This document shows, in pieces, positions 1 through 11,732 of a DNA stretch of 64,000 bases. The position numbers and the translations under genes are program-made. This stretch comes from Siphonodentalium dalli (taxonomy: Eukaryota > Mollusca > Scaphopoda > Gadilida > Siphonodentaliidae): contig CP136067.1 in the NCBI GenBank assembly GCA_032622095.1, forward strand, positions 45,983,549 through 46,047,548. The letters run 5' to 3'. The notes under the pieces were generated by a model, which was not told the DNA's origin, ran no database searches, and saw only the letters and a program-made list of their open reading frames with translations. How positions within the stretch are numbered: position 1 is the first letter of the stretch; each line of letters starts with the position of its first letter.

Positions 1-596
1 CAACAATGGAACAACGGAATCTATCGGTGTGACTAATTACTGTCCGGGCGTGTCAATAAATACCAAAGATAGTTCCAAATAGTCCAAGCCTGATAAGTTA
101 GAATTTTGAGAGAAAATTCCAATATTTTAGTAATGTAATCGTAATACTTAACAAAGATGCATAATAAATGTTAGTATTCAATGTACTTACGACATAATAT
201 CCAATTTTATATATCAACCACAACTTTTTTACAAGCGGTATATGGCACACTGGGACCATATTTACCATTTTCCATATTTTGGCCGCCATTTTGACAGCCA
301 TTTTTAGCCTAAGTGACAATTTTGATTTCATTGGGTTAATATTGTCACAAGTAATGGTATGCATCAATTACATTGGGCAGTTCTGCTCACTTCTTGTTGA
401 AATGTGACTAGGATAAAATTTATGATTTTTGGTGACATTTTATATTGAATTCTGTAAAGAAAATGGAACCCCATGAATGATGTATTTCATTTCTACAATG
501 ATCAGTTAACAAGAACATCACAAAATAAAGTTAAATTATCAACCAGTTCCAAACAGCTGAAACTGATATAGAATATATTAGTGAAAAAATGTCAAA

Positions 597-647
597 TATT
601 CCACTTACGGCTGCCATTTTGAGGGCCATCTTGGACGGGGGGGGGGG
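597..647 (+). repeat. GCCGCCATYTTGGA-type repeat fragment ending in G11
   Basis: The string GCTGCCATTTTGAGGGCCAT followed by CTTGGAC and a run of 11 G is related to GGCCGCCATTTTGACAGCC at about 282-300, to three copies at 43.8-44.0 kb, and to GGCTGCCAGCGGCCATCTTG at about 58.7 kb. A G-tract also accompanies the 58.4-kb copy, so the two may share an end of the same element. It is a dispersed repeat of unknown class. Confidence 0.4.
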
Positions 648-895
648 TCCAAATGTGGCCTAAAAATGTATCAATATATCTCGCAGAGTTCATACTTACT
701 GTATATGCCTTATTTTTAATTGTATATTCCATGGTAAGAGTAATTGCGACATTTTTTAGTAAATTATATAATTATGAAAGGCTCTTTAAATTCGGGAAAT
801 CCCTTAAAAGAGGGGTTAAAGTGAAATTTCAGCATGGTTACATACCTAATATCAATTAGTATGTGAATATGTACGTATGTGCAAAATTTCATACT

Positions 896-1390
896 TTAGT
901 CATAAAGTGAACAATTACCATCTGTATATGTCTGTCTGTATCTGTAGTTGTTACGTCCTAGTGACCAAGGCTGGCTTTTACAGGACGGGATCGAGTAGAT
1001 CCATAATTTTTCCAGGAAGTTTTTTTGCCGAACCCGTGACTTCTTCGCCACGGTAGGGATCTTTAACGTGCGCACATTGTTGCACACGGGACAGCCATTA
1101 GCGTCGGCTCCCGATCCGACGGTGTGCCAAGTGTAGTGTCATCCCTGGTCATGCCATTACGAGAGGAGCAGAGGTACGGAGTTAGTCCAGTACGCATTTT
1201 TTCAAATTTTTGTCTGAGACTCTTTGGCTTCTGGAATCGTTCTCAGATCACTGATCGTGGCATCGATGATTGATTTGTGATGCCCATGGTACTGGGAATG
1301 CAGATGGCGACACAAAGTCCGACCGATATTTTGTCGGATTTGAACCCTCAGAGGTCGGCCCACAAACCAACTGAGCTATCCGCTCCTCGG
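896..1390 (-). mobile_element. tRNA-derived SINE, minus strand, nested
   Basis: On the minus strand the head contains a Pol III A box TAGCTCAGTTGG (1367-1378) and a B box GGTTCAAATCC (1336-1346) at roughly tRNA spacing. The body runs on to lower coordinates and includes CACGTTAAAGATCCC near 1055-1075, a phrase resembling conserved SINE body domains in marine invertebrates. The 3' limit near 896 is approximate. It lies inside the 25-1806 element, so it inserted after that element. It is not a functional tRNA gene: acceptor-stem pairing is not evident. Confidence 0.6.
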
Positions 1391-1795
1391 CCATAAGGCA
1401 TCATATTATGTTGTCCATGGGCCCATGCGGCTGCCCGGGCTTGCCCGGTCTCTCCTGTGTTCTTCTGATGCATATCGTCATTTAAGGGGTTAATGAAGCC
1501 GGTCGTGAACGAGATGGCGAGTCAATCTTCACAGTATACATGTAGTAAGTGCCTCGATACCATTAGCCATAAATATATGTGTGCCCGGACTCTCCCGGGT
1601 TCTTTTAGTCAATATCGGCATTTAAAGGGTTAATAAACCCACAGGTGGATGACACAGCAAGTAAATTTTCACAATCTATGCTTATTTTGTATCCTACTAC
1701 CATAATCCATCATATTACACTGTCCGTGGGCCCATGGGGCTGCCCCGGACCGCCCGGGCTTGCCCGGGCGTGTCCGGGCTTGCCCGGGCACTAAT
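1391..1795. repeat. CCCGGGC-rich degenerate direct repeat, two units about 310 bp apart
   Basis: The segment starting CCATAAGGCATCATATTATG at 1391 recurs, diverged, as CCATAATCCATCATATTACA at 1701. In both, GGGCCCATG and several CCCGGGCTTGCCCGGGC blocks follow. The palindromic CCCGGGC core repeats at least six times between 1430 and 1790. It forms the right subterminal part of the 25-1806 element, where clustered short motifs are common transposase-binding sites (inference). Confidence 0.55.
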
Positions 1796-2057
1796 TAGTC
1801 ACACCCGAATCTATATATTAGCAGCGAAGCCAATATGCATACAGGGGACACATGCGTGACTTTGGGGAACGTTTGCTTCAATGACTCGCGATAAACTTTC
1901 TTTCTGCGCATAGTATGTAAATCAGTAAAATAGAAGTGTGTAAGTTGGTTACACACTTCAGTATATAGTTTTCCAACCAAGGTCAACAACCTACACATAT
2001 AGCTGTATATATCTTGCTTCTTATCCCACTCGCTCAGCTCGGGGGTAAAACAGATCG

Positions 2058-3647
2058 ATCCAGGTTGTTCCTCTTGGTGAAAAACCAATACCGAAGTGTG
2101 TAACCAATACTTGGACACCTATCGCATAATTAACTACTACTTAAAAGAATTGTCACCAGAATGTGTGTTCTTTCTATCAGTTGTTGTTTTGCCATATCCG
2201 TAGTTACGATTACGGTTTCGCGAGAAGCCAAGCATGCATATGGATATGCAAGCTTTGCATGCAATCATCGAGCCTATACCACTGAATATGACCTGATAAC
2301 AACAAAACTGTGTACAAAATAATAACGGCAAACATAACTATATCACCTTACTGTGAGTGGCAAGAAGTTCGAACGGCACCATTTTCTCACAAACAGACTC
2401 GTAATTGTCAATTCTGCGAAAATGTTTATGACTGTCAGAAATTATACTACTATAATTAAGCTATTCGTAATTCTTGTAGGCAAAAGTTCATTGTGCGAGG
2501 TTTATCCAATGTTAATCCATACACCTATAACACGACAGTTCTATGATAATGTTCATGTTTGTATATATTTCATTTCAGGTTAGTTCTTCGAGGTGACGAT
2601 GCTGTAAATATGGCTCGGAGCGCCCTCAAACGGATGCGGGAGCAAAATTCAGCATATATACAAAGATAGCATATAAACCTGTAGCAGATTGTATATAAAA
2701 TAAGCACCTAATTGTAGTGTGCATGTGAGTGATAGCGAGTTATAACCAACACATGTGATGTGATGCATGATGTGGCACTAAAATCTGACCGACATCTGTA
2801 ATAGCATCGCTCCAAGCGCATGCCAGTAGTTATCAGTTATACGGCATCCAGTGTAACCCGCCGATGATGAGACATTTAAGTGCACGAATGGCAATAAAAT
2901 CAACATGCATGTCGATTTTAGTGCCATTCTTGCGCTTACATGTCTCACCATAAACCGATAGATCGACAGGGCACGCACAGTGGTCAGATAACAGTGAATC
3001 TAACGCCCGATGAGAGACACATCACATCACTGCATGTTAAAAACACAGTGGCATTGGCTGTATAAAAGTAGGTTATAATTTAGAAATAAAAATCAACAAA
3101 TTATGAACTTCCTCGAGAATATATATACTAATATTATAATTTAACGATAGTATGAATGCGGTATTATCATCAAAGCACACTTTGTGAGAGCCAAGCATTT
3201 GTTTATATACCGCACGTATAGAGTTTGCGATAAGCACAACACTCAACACAGTGGCATTTTTTTTTTAGATAGTGATTCAATGCCCCATTCAACATCGAAA
3301 TTTTGAGTGCCGACGATTAGCGAGCGCTATATCGGTATGTTGTAAACAATTTGGTGGCAATTTTAACCAAAGTGCACAAGTGAGGTATCCCGGTGATGAG
3401 TGTTTTGCGTATCGCACACTCTTTACGTTCTGTATTTATCACAATATGGCCTTTGTTTAACACTTTAACACTATATGTGTTCACGACAAAGTCCACATGC
3501 AACCACAACTAACACATGTTTCTGTTGTCAGCCAAGGACTATGTTTATAGAGAAACCCGTTCTCATACGTCTTATTTATCGATATTTTTTGGAATGTTAC
3601 ATCTGTATAAAAGTAATTCTCCTTGTATATTATAAAACTGTGTTTTA
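2058..3647 (+). repeat. 1.59-kb tandem duplication, copy 1
   Basis: From ATCCAGGTTGTTCCTCTTGG at 2058 the sequence runs collinear with copy 2 (3648-5158) at roughly 97-98% identity by eye. Copy 1 has about 80 extra bases near 2426-2505. Short open frames within it occur in both copies, but none resembles a known protein, and their conservation follows simply from the duplication. The unit contains a foldback (2869-2946) flanked further out by GTGATGTGATG-type inverted ends, so it may itself contain an old TIR element. Confidence 0.85.
2869..2946. repeat. 78-bp foldback in duplication copy 1
   Basis: The arms pair around the centre ACATGCATGT, with GAATGGCAATAAAATCAACA on the left and TGTCGATTTTAGTGCCATTC on the right. 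Several mismatches are present here that are paired in the other copy. Confidence 0.6.
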
Positions 3648-5158
3648 ATCCAGGTTGTTCCTCTTGGTGAAAAACCAATTCCGAAGTGTGTAACCAATAC
3701 CTGGACACCTATCGCATAATGAACTACTGCTTATAAGAATTGTCACCAGAATGTGTGTTCTTTCTATCAGTTGTTGTTTTGCCATATCCGTAGTTACGAT
3801 TACGGTTTCGCGAGAAGCCAAGCATGCATATGGATATGCAAGCTTTGCATGCAATCATCGAGCCTATACCACTGAATATGACCTGATAACAACAAAACTG
3901 TGTACCAAATAATAACGGCAAACATAACTATATCACCTTACTGTGAGTGGCAAGAAGTTCGAACGGCACCATTTTCTCACAAACAGACTCGTAATTGTCA
4001 ATTCTGCGAAAATGTATCCAATGTTAATCCATACATCTATAACACGACAGTTCTATGATAATGTTCATGTGTGTATATATTTCATTTCAGGTTAGTTCTT
4101 CGATGTGATGATGCTGTAAATATGGCTCGGAGCGCCCTCAAACGGATGCGGGAGCAAAATTCAGTATATATAAAAAGATAGCATATAAACCTGTAGCAGA
4201 TTGTATATAAAATAAGCACCTAATTGTAGTGTGCATGTGAGTGATAGCGAGTTATAACCAACACATGTGATGTGATGCATGATGTGACACTAAAAGCGAC
4301 CGACATCTGTAATAGCATCGCTCCAATCGCATGCCAGTAGTTATCAGTTATACGGCATCCAGTGTAACCCGCCGATGATGAGACATTTAAGTCCACGAAT
4401 GGCACTAAAATCGACATGCATGTCGATTTTAGTACCATTCTTGCGCTTACATGTCTCACCATAAACCGATAGATCGACAGGGCACGCACAATGGTCAGAT
4501 AACAGTGAATCTAACGCCCGATGAGAGACACATCACATCACTGCATGTTAAAGGCACAGTGGCATTGGTTGTATAATAGTAGGTTATAATTTAGAAATAA
4601 AAATCAACAAATTATGAACTTCCTCGAGAATATATATACTAATATTATAATTTAACGATAGTATGAATGCGGTATTATCATCAAAGCACACTTTGTGAGA
4701 GCCGAGCATTTGTTTATATACCGCACGTATAGAGTGTGCGATAAGCACAACACTCAACACAGTGGCATTTTTTTTTAGATAGTGATTCAATGCCCCATTC
4801 AACACCGAAATTTTGAGTGCCGACGATTAGCGAGCGCTATATCGGTATGTTGTAAACAATTTGGTGCCAATTGTAACCAAAGTGCACAAGTGAGGTATCC
4901 CGGTGATGAGTGTTTTGCGTATCGCACACTCTTTACGTTCTGTATTTATCACAATATGGCCTTTGTTTAACACTTTAACACTATATGTGTTCACGACAAA
5001 GTCCACATGCAACCACAACTAACACATGTTTCTGTTGTCAGCCAAGGACTATGTTTATAGAGAAAACCGTTCTCATACGTCTTATTTATCGATATTTTTT
5101 GGAATGTTACATCTGTATAAAAGTAATTCTCCTTGTATATTATAAAACTGTGTTTTAA
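3648..5158 (+). repeat. 1.51-kb tandem duplication, copy 2
   Basis: This is a direct copy of 2058-3647, joined head to tail at TTTTAATCCAGG. It lacks about 80 bases after AAAATGT (4011-4015), where copy 1 has a short GTTTAT-type direct repeat at both edges of the extra segment. That pattern fits a microhomology deletion. Copy 2 ends at TGTTTTAA (5158), after which similarity stops. Confidence 0.85.
4380..4457. repeat. 78-bp foldback in duplication copy 2
   Basis: The core ACTAAAATCGACATGCATGT continues into CGATTTTAGT as a nearly perfect palindrome. The arms extend to GAGACAT on the left and ATGTCTC on the right. It is better paired than the copy-1 version (2869-2946). Confidence 0.65.
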
Positions 5159-7340
5159 GTCAGTTAATGGACTCGCGACCGGACATTCGAAACTAAATAG
5201 TCTCGCCCTTACTGTGACGAAAGACAGTGTTATGTGTTATAACAACCTATTTCGTCTGTTCCATAGATTCCACAGAGAAGATGCTTAGTATTTCCTATAC
5301 GGAAGTTATTCGTTTGAAGTTGATGGTAAAATATTCGTCTCTGGTTAGTAAGAAGTTGACAGTGAGGGAATAACTGACCAGCGTTCTCCCATGGGAAAAC
5401 CACGTTGACATATGTGTAGGTGATTGTAACAGCATCGCCATGCAGGACAGCCATCCGTATATACACAATTCATCAGCGGACATACTGCTTTACGTGGCGT
5501 ACACTGGTTAATTTTTGGGTTACATGTACGTCGGTTTCAACCAGTATACATCTACAGTATAACTATACCATTGCACTGTAAACTCCAGCTTTAGTTATGT
5601 GGTCGCACAGAGAGTTAACTTCGTTATGAAATTTGAACAACACTACTGCGTGTCAACTGTTGATCCCCAACTGACAAATTTGTCACTCTGGTGGAATATG
5701 GAAGCATCAAGACTCAGTTCTGGTTAAAACACAGACTCAACATCTATAACGCCGTACTGAGTCTGGAGTATTTGGGGGGTGGGGTCCCTATTACCACAAA
5801 CAAATATTACGTCAGTCTCAACCAATCACAACATAGTATCAGCAAAGCGATGTATCCATTGGGGCGAGTGTTGGAATGTCTGCAGTCACAGGTTTGTAGC
5901 ATAACTAAAAATAGCGACAATTTGAAGCATTGGATAATAATTATACAGGCGATATTTGTCATTGGTAAAGCTACATGTGTGTGTGTGTGTGGCGTGCTGT
6001 GGCGTCATACTGTCATGGGCTCACGAGAATTTATTTATAGCGACACAGAGCTATTTGGTAATAGAATACAGTATGATTTTCTCCAGACCTAGTACTGCAT
6101 ATAACTATTCGAGTTAATGTTAATGATAAATATACTAGTCACGTGACTGAATGTGTAGAGACATCCAATAAATTCTAAACGAATTTCATTTCAGCAGAAT
6201 TGAAATATGTCACAATTTAATCAAATCCCGTGCTTTTCTCGTATAATACGTAGCACTCTGTCACGAGGTGTCATTTCCCCGGCAACGCCATCCCATCTGC
6301 CTCGACTGAACTAATTTAAAAACGACGTATAATTCTTGAACTGAATTGAACTTAACGGAAATTTCGCATTGCCTTCCTCGCTCTTAAATTCGTTGCTATG
6401 TGTCTCTGTGTAAAGACCCAGTTTCCGTTTGTCGACTTTTCGTTGATGACATTAGAGCTGGTGCGGACGAATCGGTCGCGAGATATATGAATGCACATGT
6501 AAACAGTTGGAGATGTTTCGCAAATTCCCGGATATAGTTATGACCAAGTTTAGCTATTCGTTGCCGTAAAATTCGTGTTCGGCCAAAAATTAATTTCGCA
6601 AAAATGACGATGACGAGTATAGTATTATTGAACGCGACAATGTATATAAGGTGCAGTGAGAATTTTTGCTTTGCACGATCGACAAGATTAAGCACAACAT
6701 GCACACTAATCTACGATATTCCGTCGAGTAATTATTATTTCTTTCTTTTTTTTAATTTATTTTGAAAAACAATTCTTCATTGACACTATATACATGGACA
6801 TATTCAAACAGCATAATGATAATAAAAGCAACAATGTCCTCATTATGGGTGTACTTCCGCGCGCAACGCACACAACATGCCTTACACACATTCAAAATCG
6901 AAATGACACGGTGACACCTCATAGTCGTACGTTTTTTATTAGATAGACTATATTTATGAATGGAAGATCACGTGAAAGAAATTTTAAATGTTTTAGATAT
7001 ACATGTAACATATAGATATGTCCTCTATCCGTGCCCGAAATTTAAATCCAGTCGAGTAACAGTTGTCCGATAGGGACTTGAGAAATGATGGCAAGACAAA
7101 ACTGGACTGAATCTCTGTAGCTTTAAAGGTAGCGTTTGGTACAAACCAAAGAAATTGATCAAACTCCATGCAGGGTTTACCTCCCTTGGTGAGTCAGTAA
7201 GACCGCTGCTACCGGCGACATTTTACCCACATTTGGAGGAATTCCCCGATATTATATAAGATATATACTAAGCTAAGATAGAAATATTCTTCCCTTATTA
7301 AGCACACAAAATATCGGCAAAATGAGTGTAATTTCGTACC
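5159..7340. other. unassigned AT-rich DNA
   Basis: No repeat partner or recognisable gene is seen here. The longest open frame (5691-6092, plus, 133 codons) has no recognisable domain and includes a (TG)n-derived Cys/Val run near 5976-5990. Confidence 0.5.
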
Positions 7341-7465
7341 TTAACCCTTTACCCAACAGAAGGGCCCTGTGCCAATGCATTCTCTTATATATGCGAGTCG
7401 ACCATAGGTCGCCTCGCATATATAAGAGAATGCATTGGCTTAACACATTAAAAATTATAAAATTG

Positions 7466-8609
7466 TTAACCCTTTGAACCCCAGCGGCCGGAATACCGGC
7501 CGCTGCGTGAACCTCCATATACCCTAGCGGCCGGTATACCGGCCGCTGAACCGGCCATTATAACGACCGCCACTTGTTTATAGTTTATAGCTATGCGATT
7601 CAATAACAAATCGACGTCTAAACTCTAGTTATATATATCAAATATAAAAAGCCTGTTCAAATTATATTTATATGGTGAAGGGCCTCGATCGCATATCAAG
7701 TTGATTTCTTGGCGCATGCGCAGAGCAGCGAAATGCGAAATAAATGGTTTATAGCGTACTTATGCACGACATACCCACTAATATATGTTTAAATGGCCCC
7801 ATATACATCGGCGGTGGTCAGGGTGTGTATATGGAATGTCTACCCGCTATAGTATCGGGTAGGAATATATGCGCATGCGCAGAACATAGGTTGTAAATGA
7901 CAAAAACATGCGTTTTAAGCGAAATGTGGTGTTATATATAGGACATATAGCTGCATCATAATTGCAGTTTCTTGCTAATGCCGGGTAGTTGTCTGGTAAC
8001 CGTTACTAAGGAGAGATTGGGTGGCAAAGTGTCCGTATATTTTTATGATCATAGAATGGTCCATGCATAACATACATATGTATGCACAGTTTCAAACAGG
8101 TGCCACCATTGAACATATACAGCATTATGCGACTAGATATTGTATAAATTAAGGGAACACTACCACTTAATGGTTAGTGCAGTGGTGTCATCCGTTCATT
8201 TGTGGCACTTGATTAGCAACCGTTGCTACCTTAAATAATTAATTTCATTCGATCTCTCTTAAATTCTTGTCAGATATATCTCAAATTTCACATTAGGGTA
8301 TTATCGTCATCAAAAACACAATCACTGGCATTGAATTATGACATACCATGCTATAATTGCCTTTTCCAGTCAATTCGGGGTAGTTGCCTATCAACCGTTG
8401 CCAAGACGTTGCCGCGTGGCAAAGTCTTCCGATTTTATAATGATCAGTGATCAATGGGGGGGGGGACCTGTAAAGTTTCATACCTGTGTCACAAATTAAA
8501 CATAACCAACATCATCCAACAAGACACTATAAAATTTAAAGGAAAATCACACGAGGAGCCCAGGGTCAGGGTGTCGGTCATGGTAGGGCGTCAGGGTTCA
8601 AAGGGTTAA
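7466..8609. mobile_element. nested TTAA element, 1.14 kb (type 3)
   Basis: It sits in the core of the 7341-8881 element, flanked by TTAA on both sides (7466-7469 and 8606-8609), with a perfect 12-bp TIR CCCTTTGAACCC. The host sequence AAAATTGTTAA-AGATTGTAAG rejoins exactly when it is removed. The interior has two CG-rich palindromes at the left end and two or three degenerate units of the phrase GGTAGTTG ... CAACCGTTGC ... GTGGCAAAGT (about 7980, 8200 and 8380). No reading frame of transposase size is present. Confidence 0.85.
7483..7547. repeat. pair of 22-bp CG-rich palindromes
   Basis: At 7483-7504 AGCGGCCGG and CCGGCCGCT flank AATA. At 7526-7547 the same arms flank TATA, giving a perfect 22-bp palindrome. 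They are 21 bp apart in otherwise AT-rich sequence, next to the TIR of the nested element. They could be binding sites or cruciform-forming ends (inference). Confidence 0.75.
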
Positions 8610-8881
8610 AGATTGTAAGAAAAAATGGTAAAAAGTGTTTAAAAAAAGTTTTTGTTTAGGCCAATGCATTCTCTTATATATGCGAGGCGACCTATGGTCG
8701 ACTCGCATATATAAGAGAATGCATTGGCACATTGCATAACTGTAACTATCACAATGTGGTCAAGGAGCTGGTTCCAATGATATCCATATTTGTATGGTTC
8801 TATTGAGACAGACCGAAGATATTTTAGGCTGTTGAAGCTTTATTTGGCCGGTTTTGGCCGGTTTGTTGGGTAAAGGGTTAA

Positions 8882-9423
8882 GTTTGGAAAGTCCCACTAG
8901 AACCAAAGAACTATATTGCGAAACGGTGTGATTTGTTTCTTCGATTATTTTATCAACACAAATGTATAAACGCCGAAGGATGACATTGTCACGACAACAC
9001 ACATGGGAAGTCAAACACAAGAGTTCTAATTAGCTGAAATTTTGACGAGTAGCTTGCGAAAATCGTCAACAAAACTACCTCTTTGAGACTCCATTCTGTC
9101 ATTAAGTTTTTAGTGCGGGAATTGTTCTCAACCCACATAGGAAATTTGACTTTGGGGTGATCGGATTTCGCCATTTTGGCTGGAAAACCACACGCTAAAC
9201 ATAGAAACCACTGACTAGTACCCAGCCGGTCAGAAAGGAAGAATGACTGGTGCGTTCTGGTAGAGATCGAAAATTTATAAAATGTCGACCCGTAGTAACC
9301 GTTAGAACGTGAACAACATTTGATGACGTAGTGCACATAATTTGATAACGTATAGTGTCCTAAAAGTAGTCGTTGCTCTATACCGTATCTCCAATCGACA
9401 CAACGGAGCAACCATTAACATAA
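8882..9423. other. unassigned DNA between two elements
   Basis: There is a minus-strand open frame of 140 codons (8989-9411), but it shows no domain, signal peptide or repeat support, and I do not call it a gene. Confidence 0.4.
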
Positions 9424-9804
9424 GAGACCTTTCGCAAGATCACGATTACGATATATTGTCCTATTAAGGTGGGCACCATCACAACTTACATACGATGGTT
9501 AATTAGTGAGACGGTTTATGCCCCACTAAATTCAGTTACACATATATTTGATGGAAAAAGTAATGTGTGTCTCTTTCAGGTCCCATGTTCTTATCCGTTT
9601 GTTATACACCATACGGATAAAGTTAGAGCGTCCCTAGGTAGGACCCGTGGCAAAATTCTTGAGACAGCTCCACAAAATTAAACTGCGTGGGGTATATATC
9701 GTTTCACATAAGAACCCCCGTGCGTAAATATCAAATCAGTGGCCGTATACTGGCAATATATTGTCCATAACCCTAATCGTAATATTGATTTTGCGAAAGG
9801 TCTC
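9424..9804. mobile_element. 381-bp TIR element (MITE-like)
   Basis: The left end GAGACCTTTCGCAAGATCA and the reverse complement of the right end GAGACCTTTCGCAAAATCA match at 18 of 19 positions. Beyond that both continue with ATTACGAT-like sequence. No clear target duplication was found. No coding content is seen. Confidence 0.65.
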
Positions 9805-10792
9805 TATTGTGAATAATAATAATACTGGCCTACTGGTACATGTTTATGTTCGTCCAGTCCTTTACTATACATGTAAGAGTTAAATGTATAGAGCACACCC
9901 TCGGTGGTTGTTCGGGTTTTGTGACTTGTTTAGGGGACGTGGAACTTCAAACTTTCACACTGCACCAATATTAAAAGTGTTGACACATCGCCCTGGTGGA
10001 CTAATGAGATGTCACATTCGGGCGGTCTAGACATGCAACTCGTGCCTCAATGATGGAATTATCCTCTTACAAAATTTGTCCAGGTCAGTGTTTTGCTACA
10101 TGCATGTACATTCATGCAGTAACAAGATACTACAAAACCAACAAAATCAGAACAGTAACCATGCAACCAGAACCTATTATTGTATATTCGTACATGTAGA
10201 AGGTTAGCACGCGTGTGAACGCTCAGTAGCGCCAACATGCGAGTACTCTACACCAAAGACTTCCATTTTACGAGATTTCATTGTTATTACACTCCCATCG
10301 AGCGGTCATATTTTATGGACGTTTTTAATGCGCGCCAATGCCAATCGACCATCACTATTTTCTACGACCGTTTGTCAGTTATGGCGATTTATAGCGTGGA
10401 ATGAACACCGAGTGTGTTACCAATTAATTCGCTGCCATTAAACGGACGTTTAGTGTGCATATTATGGCCGTTCTATTCAGATATACTAGAGTGCAAGTTC
10501 ATATCTGGATTAGTGATAACGAGGAATGTATACGTACTACCGACCTCGAATCTGGAAGCCTCTATACTAAAGAAACCTATGATAAACATTTAATATTAAA
10601 ATGTCCCATGCTATCTGTCGCAACATGAATACACAATGCAAGCCAATTTTCATACCATGGAACGGTAATTGCAACCAACGTCACCAGCAAAACACAGGTA
10701 GGCCCGACATTGTCATGAAGACCCCATAAGAACAATTACTATGGCGAGAATATGCATACAGCAGACTTTTGAAACCTCTTTAAAATTCACCG
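9805..10792. other. unassigned DNA
   Basis: I see no repeat partner, palindrome or convincing open frame in this stretch. Confidence 0.5.
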
Positions 10793-11046
10793 TTAAAGGT
10801 GTACTCTACACTAAATTCGGCCATTTATGGGACCATCTGCTTTAATACTCAACATAATATATGCAACAATTATCATTAAAATGAGTATATGACTCGAATC
10901 AAACTCATTTTCATTATAATTACAATGTTGGTTGCATCGTTCATAGACCACATGAGTTCATTTGACACTAATCCATGACTCAAATTCATTAATTTGTTGC
11001 ATATATTATGTTGAGCATAAAATGAGATGGTACGGTACCCCTTTAA
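10793..11046. mobile_element. TTAA-AGGGG MITE (type K1), about 254 bp
   Basis: The ends are TTAA-AGGTGTACTCTACACTA on the left and GGTACCCCT-TTAA on the right. The subterminal GGCCATTTATGGGACCATCT on the left is shared with copies at 26214, 53681 and 56292. The internal arms (ATATATGCAACAA and TTGTTGCATATAT) also pair, so the element is largely a foldback. TTAA flanks with AGG-starting termini resemble Kolobok-type elements (inference). Confidence 0.7.
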
Positions 11047-11170
11047 TGAGCAAGGAAACACACAGCGCTTTGTATCATAATCTTCTGAAGTGTCGGGTGC
11101 CCAACACAGAATAAAATCCTGGTAAAACTAACACTTTTGAAAGTCGATAACTGGCCATCAAAACCTCCCA

Positions 11171-11672
11171 TTAAAGGCACGTGCGGCCTTCATTGTCGAA
11201 AATATTCATATTTGTTCCAAACACCGTAAACAGAAAAACATTAAAACACATACAGTTCCGTTCATATATACCATGACCATCGCCTAAACAGCATGTTATC
11301 ATAAATACCTACTATATTTTACCTAAGCAAGAGCCTGGTTGTGTTACAGAAGACAGCACAGTGTTACTGGCTAATCACACACAAATGATATAAACACTCT
11401 TTATTAGTTCCATATCAGGTATTCACCAACAAAGAACGCTCTTTATGTTTACCATCATAATATAAACAAACACCAGAAAAGTTACTTTTTATGCTTTTGT
11501 TTACATAACAATGGTCAAACATATGACCATAACATATTGTTTATGCGATATTTCTTATTTGTATACGTACAAAGTCTATCTACATTTTGATGTTCTTTCT
11601 GTTTGTGGCGGTTTTTGACGGGTGGAGATATTTTCACAGGATACCCACCGCCAAGGCCAACCGTGTCTTTAA
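11171..11672 (+). mobile_element. TTAA-AGGCACG MITE (type K2), copy 1, about 0.5 kb
   Basis: It begins TTAA-AGGCACG and ends CGTGTCT-TTAA, with the same ends and collinear interior as 48168-48693. Shared internal phrases include AATCACACACAAATGATATA, CGCTCTTTATGTTTACCAT and GGATACCCACCGCCAAGGCC. Like type K1, the termini fit a TTAA-targeting family with AGG ends. Confidence 0.75.
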
Positions 11673-11732
11673 TGGGTTCAAAGATTCGATCTTATTATTT
11701 AAAAAATATAACAAGAATTTCGAAATAAACAC

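Larger units (their letters stand above)
25..1806. mobile_element. 1.78-kb TIR DNA transposon, non-autonomous, with 8-bp target duplication
   Basis: The left end reads CGGTGTGACTAATTACTG and the right end, reverse-complemented, reads GGGTGTGACTAATTAGTG, so about 24 of the first 26 positions match when the following CCGGGC is included. The 8 bases outside each end are identical: GAATCTAT at 17-24 and at 1807-1814. An 8-bp duplication is typical of hAT and a few other cut-and-paste superfamilies; the termini are not the usual hAT CAGGG, so the superfamily is left open. I see no transposase reading frame. The interior holds a tRNA-derived SINE (896-1390) and CCCGGGC-rich direct repeats (1391-1795), so the element has been a target for other insertions. 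Confidence 0.68.
7341..8881 (+). mobile_element. TTAA hairpin element (type 1), interrupted by a nested insertion
   Basis: The ends are TTAA-CCCTTTACCCAACA and its reverse complement TGTTGGGTAAAGGG-TTAA. TTAA target sites with CCC-starting termini are the signature of piggyBac-type non-autonomous elements (inference; no transposase present). Two 69-bp hairpins lie inside, at 7371-7439 and 8660-8728, in inverted orientation around an AT-rich core, followed by a GGCCGGTTTT repeat near the right end. Removing the nested element (7470-8609) leaves 401 bp, exactly the length of the intact copies at 30955-31355 and 34430-34830. Confidence 0.88.

Noticed and set aside
1336-1390. tRNA gene from A and B boxes (also 28557, 32000 and 34300)
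   Set aside because: No cloverleaf with paired acceptor stem could be drawn, and the heads continue into SINE bodies.
5691-6092. 133-codon plus-strand frame
   Set aside because: It contains simple-sequence-derived residues (TG run) and no recognisable motif; length is compatible with chance.
8989-9411. 140-codon minus-strand frame
   Set aside because: No domain, no repeat support, no splice context, and composition typical of the flanking DNA.
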